From assembly GCA_016198585.1 (NCBI GenBank), contig JACQII010000011.1, forward strand, positions 1 to 64,000: a stretch of DNA of 64,000 nucleotides. The letters run 5' to 3'. The notes beneath the pieces are model-generated. The model saw only the letters and a program-made list of their open reading frames with translations, did no database searches and had not been told where the DNA came from. Below, piece by piece: positions 6,696 to 15,117 of this stretch (position 1 is its first letter; every line of letters starts with the position of its first letter). The DNA comes from Candidatus Aenigmatarchaeota archaeon. Its GTDB lineage: Archaea; Aenigmatarchaeota; Aenigmatarchaeia; QMZP01. Both the position numbers and the translations under genes were made by a program.

Positions 6696-7688
6696 GCGAG
6701 GGCCCGGTCCCTTAGCGGCCTGCGCGAGTTCCTGGTAGAGACGGTCCTCGATCTCTATCTTACCTGCAGCGAGATGTTTGTTCGTGAGCTGGTTCCCGCG
6801 CTCCCCGGGAATGTAGACCTCACTCACTCCCGGCAGCTTCTTTGCTTCTTTCATCTTGGCGACCAGCGTGACCATATCCTTTTGGAACGTTCTCGGATCA
6901 GCAAGAAGGTTGGGGTCGATGGCGAGGAGCAGGCTGCCGCCGTTCCCCTGCGCCGTCCTGTCTCCGAACATCGCCCCCACGAGCGGTCCGGTCAGGGCGG
7001 TGACCATGAACCCGAGGCCCGATCCTTTGTGGCCGCCGAAACCTTTGATCGCTCCCTCCATCGCCTTTGCCGGGTCCCTGGTCGGGGCGCCTGCAGCGTC
7101 ATAGGCGATATCACCCGGGATGGGCTTGCCCGCTGTCTTGGCCTCGATCAGGCCGTAGTATGCCATCGCGGCCGTGGCCATGTCGAGAACGACCGGTTCG
7201 GGTCGGGTGGGAAGTCCAATGGCCAAGGGATTCGTTCCGAAGAGCGCTTGCGATGACCCATGGGGAGCCACGGTTGGTTGCGAGCCGGCAAAAACGAACC
7301 CGATATACCCCGCCTGCGCGATCTCGCGCGCATAATAGCCGATGGCCCCGGTGGACAGGTAGGCGTTGCGGGTTCCCACGATGCTCAGTCCCTGGTTCTT
7401 GGCTTTCGTGATGGCTATGTCCGTCGCCTTCTTCGAGACGATCATGCCGAAATTCTTGCCGCCGTCCAGGAGGGCGGAAACAGCCGTCTCCTTGATGACG
7501 GTGATCGTGCCCGCATCAGGACGCTTGGGGATCCCCTTGCCAATGAGTTTCACGACTCCCTGGTTGTTGCCGCGGAGCTGGGCGTACAAGAGAATGTCCA
7601 GAATGGTGGCAGATTCCTGATTCGTGTACCCTTGGTGTTTGAGTGCCTTGAGGCAGAGCGCGCGGAGGTCCTGTATCGCAACCTGCAT
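6690..7688 (-). CDS. Ldh2-family NAD(P)-dependent malate/L-lactate-type dehydrogenase
   Basis: A 332-residue cytosolic oxidoreductase of the Ldh2/YlbC/ComC family, which interconverts 2-hydroxy and 2-oxo acids. Family blocks seen are RNAYLSTGAIGYYAR, GTNPLAIGLP, VVLDMATAA.A and GGHKGSGL (about residues 218-225). The residues after the N-terminal helices are RGNNQGVVKL, where most members have an SHG triplet, so the active site is altered and the substrate is uncertain. Start chosen at ATG 7688 (not GTG 7694), because CATAAAAG is centred 26 bp upstream. The preceding coiled-coil operon ends at 7722. Confidence 0.85.
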   Translation of the reverse strand: MQVAIQDLRALCLKALKHQGYTNQESATILDILLYAQLRGNNQGVVKLIGKGIPKRPDAGTITVIKETAVSALLDGGKNFGMIVSKKATDIAITKAKNQGLSIVGTRNAYLSTGAIGYYAREIAQAGYIGFVFAGSQPTVAPHGSSQALFGTNPLAIGLPTRPEPVVLDMATAAMAYYGLIEAKTAGKPIPGDIAYDAAGAPTRDPAKAMEGAIKGFGGHKGSGLGFMVTALTGPLVGAMFGDRTAQGNGGSLLLAIDPNLLADPRTFQKDMVTLVAKMKEAKKLPGVSEVYIPGERGNQLTNKHLAAGKIEIEDRLYQELAQAAKGPGPRK

Positions 7689-7721
7689 GTCCACTCTTTG
7701 CCGTTACTCCTTTTATGTGTG

Positions 7722-8153
7722 CTACTCGATCACGTACGGCGCGGCGACCTTGAGGCGGTCGATCTTCCTCTCGAGCTCGTCGACCTTCTCGGCGAGCGAC
7801 CGGCTGTCCATCTTGTCGATCTGCATCTCGAGCCACTGCAGCTTGACCCGCAGCGGCTCCAAATCCTGGGCGGGCGCTGCTCCTGACGGGGCCGGGCGCC
7901 GCTCGATGGTGGCCACGCGGTTCTCCAACTCCTGAAGTTGGCGGACGAGGTCCTGCTCCAGGGAGGCGAGGTTCAGGTCTTCGAGCGCCTCCTTCAGGTC
8001 GTTGACCGCCCGCTCCAGCTGCTCGATGCGGCCGTCCGCTGCCGGGCGGGCCAGGGCGTCGAGCTTGGCTTCCAGGGACGAGACCTTCTCGTCGATCTGC
8101 CGCTGGATCAGCGACGCCAAGAGCCGGGCCTGTTTCTGCTGTTCGCCTTTCAT
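7722..8153 (-). CDS. Coiled-coil protein, last gene of the coiled-coil operon
   Basis: A 143-residue charged protein with heptad-rich helices over nearly its whole length (for example LLASLIQRQIDEKVSSLEAKLDAL and LAEKVDELERKIDRLKV), broken by a Pro/Ala linker near residue 87. No membrane segment or signal. It overlaps the 847-residue gene by four bases (ATGA), so it is translationally coupled and probably works with the two larger coiled-coil proteins upstream. No family recognised. Confidence 0.75.
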   Translation of the reverse strand: MKGEQQKQARLLASLIQRQIDEKVSSLEAKLDALARPAADGRIEQLERAVNDLKEALEDLNLASLEQDLVRQLQELENRVATIERRPAPSGAAPAQDLEPLRVKLQWLEMQIDKMDSRSLAEKVDELERKIDRLKVAAPYVIE

Positions 8154-10693
8154 ACGTCTTTCCTCTTCATGCGCTCGCCTTCCTTGAGGATGCCTTCGAT
8201 CTCGCTCTCGAGGGAGCGGGTGCGCTGGTGCTCGACTTCCTTGACCACGCTCTCGATCTCCCGCTGCAGTGTCGCCGCGTCGACCTTCTCCATCACGACA
8301 GTCCGCCGGAGGTCTTTCTCCAGCTTTGCGACCTCTTCCTTCACGAAAGCGCGCAGCTTGCGGTCCATCTCCTCGACCGGTTTCACCACCTGGGTCTCGA
8401 GGTCCTCAAGGGCCTTCTTGCTGGCGACCTCGCGCCGCATCGCGCCCATGTCCCGCCGCATCTCCTCGAAGATCTTGTTGTGCGCGCGGATCTTGTCCTC
8501 GATCTCCCGCTCCAGACTCTCGAGGGAATGAACAAAGCGCGAATTGATCTTGGTGTGCAGGAGGGCGTCCACCGCGCTGAGCCGGTGCTTGAGCAGGGTG
8601 AGGTCCTCCTGGGCAACCTTCCCGGAGAGGTCAGCCGCCAGGGCAGCGAGCCGCTTCTGCAGCGCCTGAATGGCGTGCTCCTGGTCTTTCTGGGCGGCCT
8701 GCTGCTCCGCAAGGGGGACCTGCAGCCTCCGATCCAAGTCCTCGAGCTTGGGGGTGACTAGCTGCGTGAGCTCATCCGCACGGGACTTGGCGTCGGCTTC
8801 GACTGCGTGGAGGCGGCCGGCCATGACGGCCACCTTCTCCGTGAGCGGGGTCTGCGTGCGGCTGACCTGGACAAGGTCGCGCTCAAGCGCCTGGATCCGT
8901 TTCCCCATCCGGCCTTCGGTCTCGGCCAGGCGTTTCTTCAGGGACTGGCGGGACCGCGCGGCGATGCCCGCCCGCTCGAGCAGGGCCATCTCCGCCTCGA
9001 CCGCCGCGACCTTCTTCAGCGACCCTTCAACCCCTGCAAGCCGCTTCCCGAGGACGTCCACCGCGTTCTCCAGGGCCGGCGGGACCGCGGGCTGGACTGC
9101 ACCCAGCTTCTGCTTGACCTCCTGCTTGTGGAGGTTGAGCGCGTGTTCGAGGCCGCCGAGCCGGCGGTGCAGACTGTCCTGCTGGACGGCGAGCTTCTTC
9201 ACGACGTCGGCGTCCACCTGCGGCAGCCCTTTCAGGCGGCTGCTGAGGTCCTGGACGTCGGCGGGGAGGTCGGCAAGCTTCACCAGCCGCTTCTCAAGCG
9301 ACGTGAGGCGGTCGGCAGGATCAGGAACCTTCTCGAGCACGTGCAGCCGGCGCTCCAGGGTGACCAGCTTCTCCCCGAGGCTGCCTGGGACGCGCGCTTC
9401 GAGCGTGTTCTCCAGGGCGGCGAGCCGGGTCGCGGTCTTGGCGAGGGCGGCGACGGTCTCCTCCATGTCGGCAAGCTTCTTCTTGAGCGGCTCTGCGTCC
9501 GGGACGGCGCGCAGCTGGCCTTCCAGATCGCGCAGCCGGCGAACCAGGGGTTCTTCGGGATGGGCGGACTTCTCGAGGCGGGCGATCCGCTTCTCGAGTT
9601 GCTCGGCCCGCTTGACCGTCCCGTCCTCGACCAGGGTCACGCGCTTCTTGACATCCTCAGGCGTGACTGCGATGTCGAGGCGCTTCTCGAAGGCCGCGAT
9701 CTTCGCGGCAACCTCATCGGCACGCTTGTCCTCGGCCTCGGCGGCCTTTGCGCGCGACTGTTCAAGCAGGCGGATCCGGTGCACCAGACCGGCGGTCTTG
9801 TCGGCTGCCGATTCCTGGGTGGATGCGACTTCCTTCTCCATGTCCGCAAGGGTGTGCGCCTTCTGGGAGAGCCCGAGCAGGCGATGGGTCAGGAAGGTGA
9901 GTTTCTTCTCGAGGGCTTGGATGCGCTCATTCTCTTCCTGGTGCTTCTGGGGTATCTTCTCCAGCGCGCGGGTCTTGCCCTCGATGGCTTCCAGGCGCGC
10001 GGCCGTGGCAGCGAGGGACTTCCGCACCTCGTCGTGGATAGCGGACTGGCGCTTCTCAAGCTGGCGGTCGGTTTCGACCTCCACCTTCCGGGATTGGGAC
10101 AGCACGTGGGCGCGGTTCTCGATCACGCTGAGGCGCGCGGCGAGGGTGTCGGTCGCTGCCTTGAGGTCGTCCCTGGCGGTCTGCTGCTGCTTCTCGAGTT
10201 GGTGGATGAGGGCGTTCTCCTCCTCGTGCAGGCGCGGGGTCTTCGCGAGCGCGTGCGTCCGCTCTTCCAGGGAAACGAGGCGCGTGCCGAGCGCGTCGAG
10301 CGAGGACTTCATGCCCTGAAGTGCGGCATGCTGCTGCTTCTCGACGAGCTGGATGCGTTCCTCTTCCTGCTGATGGCGGCGGGGCGTCTTCGCCAACAGG
10401 CGTCCCTGTTCCTCAATAGCGGCGAGCCGCGCTTCGAGGCCCTGCCGCAACTGTTCGCGGCTGTGGGCCTCTTTTGCCGCGGCCTCGGACAGGGCAGCGA
10501 CTTGGTCTGCCACAGCGTCGAGGTGGGCGAGCTTCCGCTTCACGCCAGGAGCGGCCTGGAGGGCGGCGAGTTTCTGCTCGGTGATCTCGATCCTCTCGGA
10601 CAGTTTCTCAACGAAGACCGCGAACTGTTTCTCCTGCAGGCCTTTGATCAGGTCATGCAGGCCTTCCCGCAACTGCTTGGCTTCGTCGGTCAT
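8150..10693 (-). CDS. Giant coiled-coil protein with 49-residue repeats
   Basis: An 847-residue almost purely helical protein, rich in Glu, Lys, Leu, Ala and Arg, with no hydrophobic span. Residues about 100-290 are tandem repeats of 49, 49 and 46 residues followed by a partial copy. Each starts LAKTPR.H or a variant (LSQSRK, LEKIPQKH), continues EE..I..LEKQQ and ends in a RL..IE pattern. Forty-nine is seven heptads, so the repeat keeps coiled-coil phase. The rest continues as long heptad runs (LEKRIARLEKSAHPEEPLV, LTSLEKRLVKLADLP). It could be a filament, spacer or scaffold. It overlaps both neighbours by four bases. Long open frames on the opposite strand are composition artefacts. Confidence 0.8.
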   Translation of the reverse strand: MTDEAKQLREGLHDLIKGLQEKQFAVFVEKLSERIEITEQKLAALQAAPGVKRKLAHLDAVADQVAALSEAAAKEAHSREQLRQGLEARLAAIEEQGRLLAKTPRRHQQEEERIQLVEKQQHAALQGMKSSLDALGTRLVSLEERTHALAKTPRLHEEENALIHQLEKQQQTARDDLKAATDTLAARLSVIENRAHVLSQSRKVEVETDRQLEKRQSAIHDEVRKSLAATAARLEAIEGKTRALEKIPQKHQEENERIQALEKKLTFLTHRLLGLSQKAHTLADMEKEVASTQESAADKTAGLVHRIRLLEQSRAKAAEAEDKRADEVAAKIAAFEKRLDIAVTPEDVKKRVTLVEDGTVKRAEQLEKRIARLEKSAHPEEPLVRRLRDLEGQLRAVPDAEPLKKKLADMEETVAALAKTATRLAALENTLEARVPGSLGEKLVTLERRLHVLEKVPDPADRLTSLEKRLVKLADLPADVQDLSSRLKGLPQVDADVVKKLAVQQDSLHRRLGGLEHALNLHKQEVKQKLGAVQPAVPPALENAVDVLGKRLAGVEGSLKKVAAVEAEMALLERAGIAARSRQSLKKRLAETEGRMGKRIQALERDLVQVSRTQTPLTEKVAVMAGRLHAVEADAKSRADELTQLVTPKLEDLDRRLQVPLAEQQAAQKDQEHAIQALQKRLAALAADLSGKVAQEDLTLLKHRLSAVDALLHTKINSRFVHSLESLEREIEDKIRAHNKIFEEMRRDMGAMRREVASKKALEDLETQVVKPVEEMDRKLRAFVKEEVAKLEKDLRRTVVMEKVDAATLQREIESVVKEVEHQRTRSLESEIEGILKEGERMKRKDV

Positions 10694-11634
10694 CCGCTCA
10701 CCATCCTGCGCAGCTCCTTCAGCACCATCGTCACCGTCTCCCTCTTGGCCCCTTCGACTTCCTGCCGGAGCGCGGCGACCTTGGTCTCGACTGCATCAAG
10801 GTGCTTCTTCAGCGCGACCAGGTCAGCGGGAGGCGCGTGAGCCGAAGTTGCTGCGCCGTAGGCAGCCGGACGGGTGGCCCCAGCTGACGCGTTCCGGACG
10901 TCCCGGGCGAGCGCGCTGAGGCGGGTCTCTTGGGCCTTGACCGCCGCGGCGAGGGTTTCCACCCGCCTGTCCTGCTCAGGCCGGTGGGGACCGGGAGGCG
11001 CGTGAGCTCCCTTCCCTGCAGCGGCGACACGGGCCTCCAGCTCCTTCATCCGGGCGGCGAGCGCCGTGAGGTCCCGGCCCGCGGCTGGAGCGGGATGGTT
11101 GGGAACGGGCCGGCTTCCCTTCGCCAGGTCAGCGACCCGCGTTTCCACGGTCTTCAGGTGGGAACGGAGGGCGTCGATCTTGACTTCCAGGGCGTGGTCA
11201 GGCGCGACCCGCGTCTTTCCCGGAGCGGGCCGGGCCTCTCCCTCCTGAATCAGGTCCTCCAGGTGGGAAAGCCGGTCGAGGATGGCCTGGTTGCGGGGGC
11301 GCGGCTCCTGCCCCTCGTCGACCTGGACGGGCTTCGCCCCCTCTTCGAGGCGGGCCACCCGCTTCTCCACTGCCAGCAGCGTCTTCACCGACGACTTGTC
11401 GAGCCACTGCGACACCTGCTGGAGGGCCTGCATCTGGTCTTCGGTGACCGACGGCAGGGCGAGCTTCATCTTGTCGACCTCGTTCTTCAGGTTGATCACG
11501 TCCAGCTTCCCGACGAGTTGCACGTCATGGTATTCAGAAACCGTCTCCTGCAGGCTCGCGATCCGCTGTTCGAGCTCGTTCACGTGGGCAATGAGTTCGG
11601 TGATAATCTTTGGACTGCCCGGGGCCTCATCCAT
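10690..11634 (-). CDS. Coiled-coil protein, first gene of the coiled-coil operon
   Basis: A 314-residue protein with an N-terminal coiled coil (IITELIAHVNELEQRIASLQETV) and repeated helix segments of the form LKTVETRVADLAKGSRP and MKELEARVAAAGKG, separated by Pro/Ala/Gly linkers. The last helix ends MVLKELRRMVSG. The operon promoter is TTTATATC (11657-11664), 26 bp before ATG 11634. It overlaps the 847-residue gene by four bases. FlaC/D/E or other archaellum motifs are not evident. Its position behind two pilin-like genes suggests an envelope or filament role, which is inference. Confidence 0.78.
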   Translation of the reverse strand: MDEAPGSPKIITELIAHVNELEQRIASLQETVSEYHDVQLVGKLDVINLKNEVDKMKLALPSVTEDQMQALQQVSQWLDKSSVKTLLAVEKRVARLEEGAKPVQVDEGQEPRPRNQAILDRLSHLEDLIQEGEARPAPGKTRVAPDHALEVKIDALRSHLKTVETRVADLAKGSRPVPNHPAPAAGRDLTALAARMKELEARVAAAGKGAHAPPGPHRPEQDRRVETLAAAVKAQETRLSALARDVRNASAGATRPAAYGAATSAHAPPADLVALKKHLDAVETKVAALRQEVEGAKRETVTMVLKELRRMVSG

Positions 11635-11656
11635 TGGTTAATATAGGGGGGGCCGC

Positions 11657-11664
11657 GATATAAA
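11657..11664 (-). promoter_or_regulatory. TATA box of the coiled-coil operon
   Basis: TTTATATC on the minus strand, centred 26 bp before ATG 11634. It gives the three coiled-coil genes a promoter separate from the pilin pair. Confidence 0.65.
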
Positions 11665-11721
11665 GGAGACTTCCTCTGCCCGACCAGGTATGGCGTGGGC
11701 TGCTGCTTGCGGCTGCCGGCG

Positions 11722-12204
11722 TCAGACGTCGAGGGTGATGAACTTCTCGGGGCAGACGCCGTTGAGGACCTTCAGGCTCAGCAGCGTGCCGGAGAGGTCC
11801 TCGCTGATGTTGCCGATGAGGATGGCGGACTGACCGGGCTTGAGCGGGAGGGCCGCGGTCTTCTGGGAGGACTGGTTGATAGTGAGCTGCTTGATGGAGA
11901 TGGACGAGCCGTTTTGGATCTCGGCCTCGAGGGAGAAGCCGTGGAGGTTGATCGTCCCGGTGTTGACGACCTTGGCGTCGATCTTGTCGCTCCCGCTGAA
12001 AGTGTAGTTGATGCCGTTGGTCGCGAAACTTGAGTCGAAGTCGTACTTGGCCGACTGGCAGGTGATCTGGTTGAGAGTGGTGGTCTGGGTCTGGTTGGCC
12101 ACGTCGGTCGACAGCTTGAAGGCCCACGGCGAGATCACGGTCGCCAGGCCGAAGACGATGGCGATGAGGAGGACGGTTGAGATCAGGCTTGACATGCCCT
12201 TCAT
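11722..12204 (-). CDS. Class III signal-peptide pilin-like protein
   Basis: A 160-residue protein starting MKGMSSLIS, then a hydrophobic helix (TVLLIAIVFGLATVISPWAF), the layout of archaeal prepilins processed after the short leader. The remainder is beta-rich with many Ser, Thr and Asn sites, including N-x-S/T sequons (NYT, NGS, NQS, NIS), and two Cys residues (CQSAKY and VCPEKF) that could form a disulfide. Sequence such as KVVNTGTINLHGFSL resembles beta-sandwich surface proteins. It overlaps the preceding pilin-like gene by four bases, so the two are produced together and may form a heteromeric filament. Confidence 0.8.
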   Translation of the reverse strand: MKGMSSLISTVLLIAIVFGLATVISPWAFKLSTDVANQTQTTTLNQITCQSAKYDFDSSFATNGINYTFSGSDKIDAKVVNTGTINLHGFSLEAEIQNGSSISIKQLTINQSSQKTAALPLKPGQSAILIGNISEDLSGTLLSLKVLNGVCPEKFITLDV

Positions 12205-12920
12205 GCCAGCTCACCTTCGATGATCAGGAAATCTGCCTCAGACTCCAGACGGAAGATGAGGGTGTAGTCGATGTAGGCCGTGTCCATGAGGGCTGTGACT
12301 TCGGCGAAGGGCAGCGGGCTGCCCAGGCTGGTGGCCTGGGTATAGCCGGTCCCGGTCTTGGAGTTGGTGTTATCGTCGATGCTGATGTCGAGGAAGCCGG
12401 GATTGTTGAGCCAGGTGCCCAGGTCTTTGTTGTAGATGGCCAAAACCAGGCCGTCGGTGGCGAGCGCGGTCTTGTTTCCCGGCGCTCCGGTCCGGCGGAC
12501 GTACGCGGTCAGCCGGCTGTTGTCAAGGATGAAGACCGGTTGGCCCTGGTAGGTTCCTTCGGTCGCAGAGGCGGCAAGGTTCGAGCCGACGATGAGGTTG
12601 CCAAACTCCTGGGAGGTCCGCGGAGAGACTACCGGCGCCTCGGTTTCCAGTTCCCAGACGATGGTGTCGGCGGTGCCGTTGATGGTCAGTGTGCCGGGGT
12701 CAGAAGAGATAAAGACCGTCCGCTTGCTCCCCTGGCCTTCCGAGGCGACCTCGCGGATGATGCTGTCGAGGTCGGAAAGGGTGACCTTCATCTTGTCCAC
12801 CGCCGCGCCGGCCTGGAGCTGCTGAACCACCGGGACGCCGGTCTGGTAGATGATGGCCGTGGCCGTGATGGTCAGCGCCAGGAAGATGATGCCGGAGATG
12901 ATGCTGATGCCCATCCTCAT
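12201..12920 (-). CDS. Class III signal-peptide pilin-like protein
   Basis: A 239-residue protein starting MRMGISIISG, then a hydrophobic helix (IIFLALTITATAIIYQ) and the segment DKMKVTLSDLDSIIREVASEG. The helix, a KM..TL..LD..I.EVA.EG stretch and a beta-rich domain form a pattern common in DPANN-type archaeal surface proteins. The open frame extends upstream, but ATG 12920 is the start because TTTTAGTA is centred 26 bp before it and the prepilin leader begins there. It overlaps the next pilin-like gene by four bases. It contains sequons (NGT, NKT) that AglB could use. Confidence 0.8.
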   Translation of the reverse strand: MRMGISIISGIIFLALTITATAIIYQTGVPVVQQLQAGAAVDKMKVTLSDLDSIIREVASEGQGSKRTVFISSDPGTLTINGTADTIVWELETEAPVVSPRTSQEFGNLIVGSNLAASATEGTYQGQPVFILDNSRLTAYVRRTGAPGNKTALATDGLVLAIYNKDLGTWLNNPGFLDISIDDNTNSKTGTGYTQATSLGSPLPFAEVTALMDTAYIDYTLIFRLESEADFLIIEGELA

Positions 12921-12936
12921 ATGCGTACTATTGGGG

Positions 12937-13662
12937 TCACGTACTAAAATGTGCCGGTTTCTGGGCGTCCAAGGCTGACAGGCCTCTCCACTCCCGAATG
13001 GCCCGTTCGTAGCGCTCGAAGCTTCCCGTGTCAAACCACTGACCGGTGAAAGGGTAGCCCGCGAGCCGGCCCTGACGGGCGATCTGCGGGAAGACATCCT
13101 TCTCCAGCATGGCGAACCCGTTCGGCACCAGGTCGATCACGGCCGGGTCGAGGATGTAGAGGCCGGCGTTGGCCAGGTTGGACGGCGGGTGCAGCGGCTT
13201 TTCCACAAACTCCCGGATCAGCTGGCCTTCGAGGCGGGCGACCCCGTACACGGTGGGGTTCTCCACCTGGGTCAGGGCAATGGTGGCAAGGGCATTGGTT
13301 TGTTGGTGCAGGGCGAGCATCTCCCGGAGGTCGATGTCCTTGAGTTCGTCGCCGTTCGAGACGATGAACGGCTCGCGCGGCGGGTCGAGGAGCCGCAGCG
13401 GCCCGCCGGTCCCGAGAGGCGACGCCTCTTCCAGGTAGGAGATGCGGACGCCGAGCCTGCTGCCGTTGCCGCAGTGTGCCCGGATCCGGTCGCGCAAATG
13501 GCCCACCGACAGCACGATGTCATCGACGCCTTCGCGCTTGAGTAGGTCGATCAGGTGCTCCAGGACGGGCTTGCCTTGGACCGGGATCAGGACCTTGGGG
13601 ATCTCGTAGGTGATCGGCCGCAGGCGCGTTCCCAGGCCGCCGCAGAGGATGACGGCTTTCAT
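12937..13662 (-). CDS. Sugar-1-phosphate nucleotidyltransferase
   Basis: A 241-residue GT-A-fold nucleotidyltransferase that would activate a sugar-1-phosphate with NTP. The N-terminal signature is CGGLGTRLRPITYEIPKVLIP, followed by SNGDELKD (metal-binding Asp) and FVEKP. Residues 205-220 (FTGQWFDTGSFERYERA) are the usual C-terminal block. It resembles mannose-1-phosphate guanylyltransferases but lacks their C-terminal beta-helix, so the nucleotide and sugar are not certain. TTTAAACC (13684-13691) gives a leaderless start. It is divergent from the UDP-sugar dehydrogenase at 13762 and opens the glycan island. Confidence 0.85.
   Translation of the reverse strand: MKAVILCGGLGTRLRPITYEIPKVLIPVQGKPVLEHLIDLLKREGVDDIVLSVGHLRDRIRAHCGNGSRLGVRISYLEEASPLGTGGPLRLLDPPREPFIVSNGDELKDIDLREMLALHQQTNALATIALTQVENPTVYGVARLEGQLIREFVEKPLHPPSNLANAGLYILDPAVIDLVPNGFAMLEKDVFPQIARQGRLAGYPFTGQWFDTGSFERYERAIREWRGLSALDAQKPAHFST
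12942..12949 (-). promoter_or_regulatory. TATA box of the pilin-pair operon
   Basis: TTTTAGTA on the minus strand, centred 26.5 bp before ATG 12920. It lies inside the 3' end of the upstream nucleotidyltransferase gene, whose stop is at 12937. Confidence 0.55.
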
Positions 13663-13683
13663 GCCTCCGATGTGGGGGCAAAA

Positions 13684-13691
13684 GGTTTAAA
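13684..13691 (-). promoter_or_regulatory. TATA box of the 12937-13662 nucleotidyltransferase
   Basis: TTTAAACC on the minus strand, 26 bp before ATG 13662. Together with the plus-strand box at 13732-13739 it forms a 100-bp divergent promoter region. Confidence 0.6.
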
Positions 13692-13731
13692 GGTTTGCCC
13701 AGGCCGGTCGACCGTGCGCCGCGGGCAAAGG

Positions 13732-13739
13732 TTTAAAAC
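13732..13739 (+). promoter_or_regulatory. TATA box of the UDP-sugar dehydrogenase gene
   Basis: TTTAAAAC on the plus strand, centred 26.5 bp before ATG 13762. A GGGGAG sequence also precedes the start but would lie upstream of the predicted first transcript base. Confidence 0.6.
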
Positions 13740-13761
13740 CTCTGCCCTCCAAGGGGAGCCT

Positions 13762-15036
13762 ATGACGATTTGCATGATTGGGACTGGCTACGTCGGCCTC
13801 TGCTCAGGCGTCGGTTTCGCTGCCAAAGGCCACCGCGTGACCTGTGTCGGCCGGAAGAAGGCGAAGATCGACCTGATCAATAAGGGCGTCCCGCCCATCT
13901 ACGAGGCCGGCTTGGAAGAGCTGCTGAAGCGACTGGTCGCCGACCGGTCGTTCTCGGCGACCGACGACCTCGCCGCGGCCATGCAGGATGCGGAGGCGAC
14001 GTTCATCGCCGTCGGCACGCCGTCCGGGGAGGACGGCCGTATCGACCTCGCCGAAATCGAGACCACATCCCGCCAGATCGGCGCCGTGCTCAAGGGACTG
14101 GACTACCATGTCATCGTCGTCAAGTCGACGGTCGTGCCTGGGACCTCGGAAAAGGTGATCCAGCTCATCGAGGCGTCGTCAGGGAAGAAGGCCGGCCGGG
14201 ACTTCGGTGTCTGCATGAACCCTGAATTCCTCCGTGAGGGAAAAGCCCTTGACGACTTCCTGAGACCTGACCGGATCGTGATCGGCGAGCTGGACAAGCG
14301 GTCCGGCGACGTCCTCGCGGGACTGTACGCCGGCTTCAACGCCCCGATCCTGCGCACGTCCCTCCGCACGGCGGAAATGATCAAGTACGCCTCGAATAGC
14401 CTGCTGGCCACCAAGATCTCCTTCTCCAACGAGATCGGCAACCTCTGCAAGAAGCTGGGCATCGACACGTACGAGGTGATGAAGGGGGTCGGCCTCGACC
14501 ACCGGATCTCCCCGAAGTTCCTGGAACCCGGCGTCGGCTTCGGCGGCTCCTGTTTTCCCAAAGACGTCTCTGCACTCAAGTCGCTGGCCGAGGACAGCGG
14601 CTGCGACGCGCGGCTGCTCACCAGCGTCCTGGACGTGAACAAGCGCCAACGGCTGGAGATCGTCCGGCTGCTGGAGTCGAAGATGGGCAGCGTGAAAGGC
14701 CGGACGGTCGCGCTCCTCGGGCTCGCGTTCAAGGCAGGGACCGACGACATCCGCGAAGCCCCTGCGCTGGACATCATCCGCGCGCTGCAGGAGAAAGGCG
14801 CCCGCGTCCAGGCCTACGATCCCCAGGCGGCGGAGAACGTGCGGGCGGTCTTCCCGGACGTCACCTACGCGAAGAACGTGCGCGACGCCCTCGCCGGGGC
14901 CGACGCCTGCTTGATCCTGACTGAGTGGGACGAGTTCCGCGCGCTCGGCGCGAAGGACTTCTACGGGGTCAAGGTCGTCATCGAGGGCAGGCGCGTGCTC
15001 TCCCACGTGCCGGGCACCGAGGGCGTCTGCTGGTAA
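13762..15036 (+). CDS. UDP-glucose/GDP-mannose-type 6-dehydrogenase
   Basis: A 424-residue NAD-dependent enzyme that oxidises a nucleotide sugar at C6 to a uronic acid. The N-terminal Rossmann motif is IGTGYVGL, with GTPSGEDGRID and the VVKSTVVPGTSE block. NPEFLREGKALDDF precedes the central helix, and the catalytic Cys is Cys264 in GFGGSCFPKD. The C-terminal UDP-binding Rossmann domain has GLAFKAGTDDIRE and LTEWDEF. The exact substrate (UDP-Glc, UDP-ManNAc or another) cannot be fixed. It would feed uronic acids to the glycosyltransferases of the island. Confidence 0.93.
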   Translation: MTICMIGTGYVGLCSGVGFAAKGHRVTCVGRKKAKIDLINKGVPPIYEAGLEELLKRLVADRSFSATDDLAAAMQDAEATFIAVGTPSGEDGRIDLAEIETTSRQIGAVLKGLDYHVIVVKSTVVPGTSEKVIQLIEASSGKKAGRDFGVCMNPEFLREGKALDDFLRPDRIVIGELDKRSGDVLAGLYAGFNAPILRTSLRTAEMIKYASNSLLATKISFSNEIGNLCKKLGIDTYEVMKGVGLDHRISPKFLEPGVGFGGSCFPKDVSALKSLAEDSGCDARLLTSVLDVNKRQRLEIVRLLESKMGSVKGRTVALLGLAFKAGTDDIREAPALDIIRALQEKGARVQAYDPQAAENVRAVFPDVTYAKNVRDALAGADACLILTEWDEFRALGAKDFYGVKVVIEGRRVLSHVPGTEGVCW

Positions 15037-15117
15037 CCAGGTTCACCCGCAAGTCATCGACGAGTGGTTGGGGAAACGTTTATCCTCTGCGAAGGCAATA
15101 CTACAAGAGGGGCTTCT

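Noticed and set aside
8670-10840. Open frames of 549 and 677 codons on the plus strand opposite the large coiled-coil gene
   Set aside because: High-GC heptad-rich genes leave long open frames on the other strand. These have no promoter at the leaderless distance and no recognisable domain, while the minus-strand protein has clear heptads and coupled neighbours.
7722-11634. Assigning the coiled-coil trio to archaellum proteins FlaC/D/E
   Set aside because: No archaellum motor or FlaD/E-type domain is seen, only generic coiled coils. Proximity to pilin-like genes alone is not enough.
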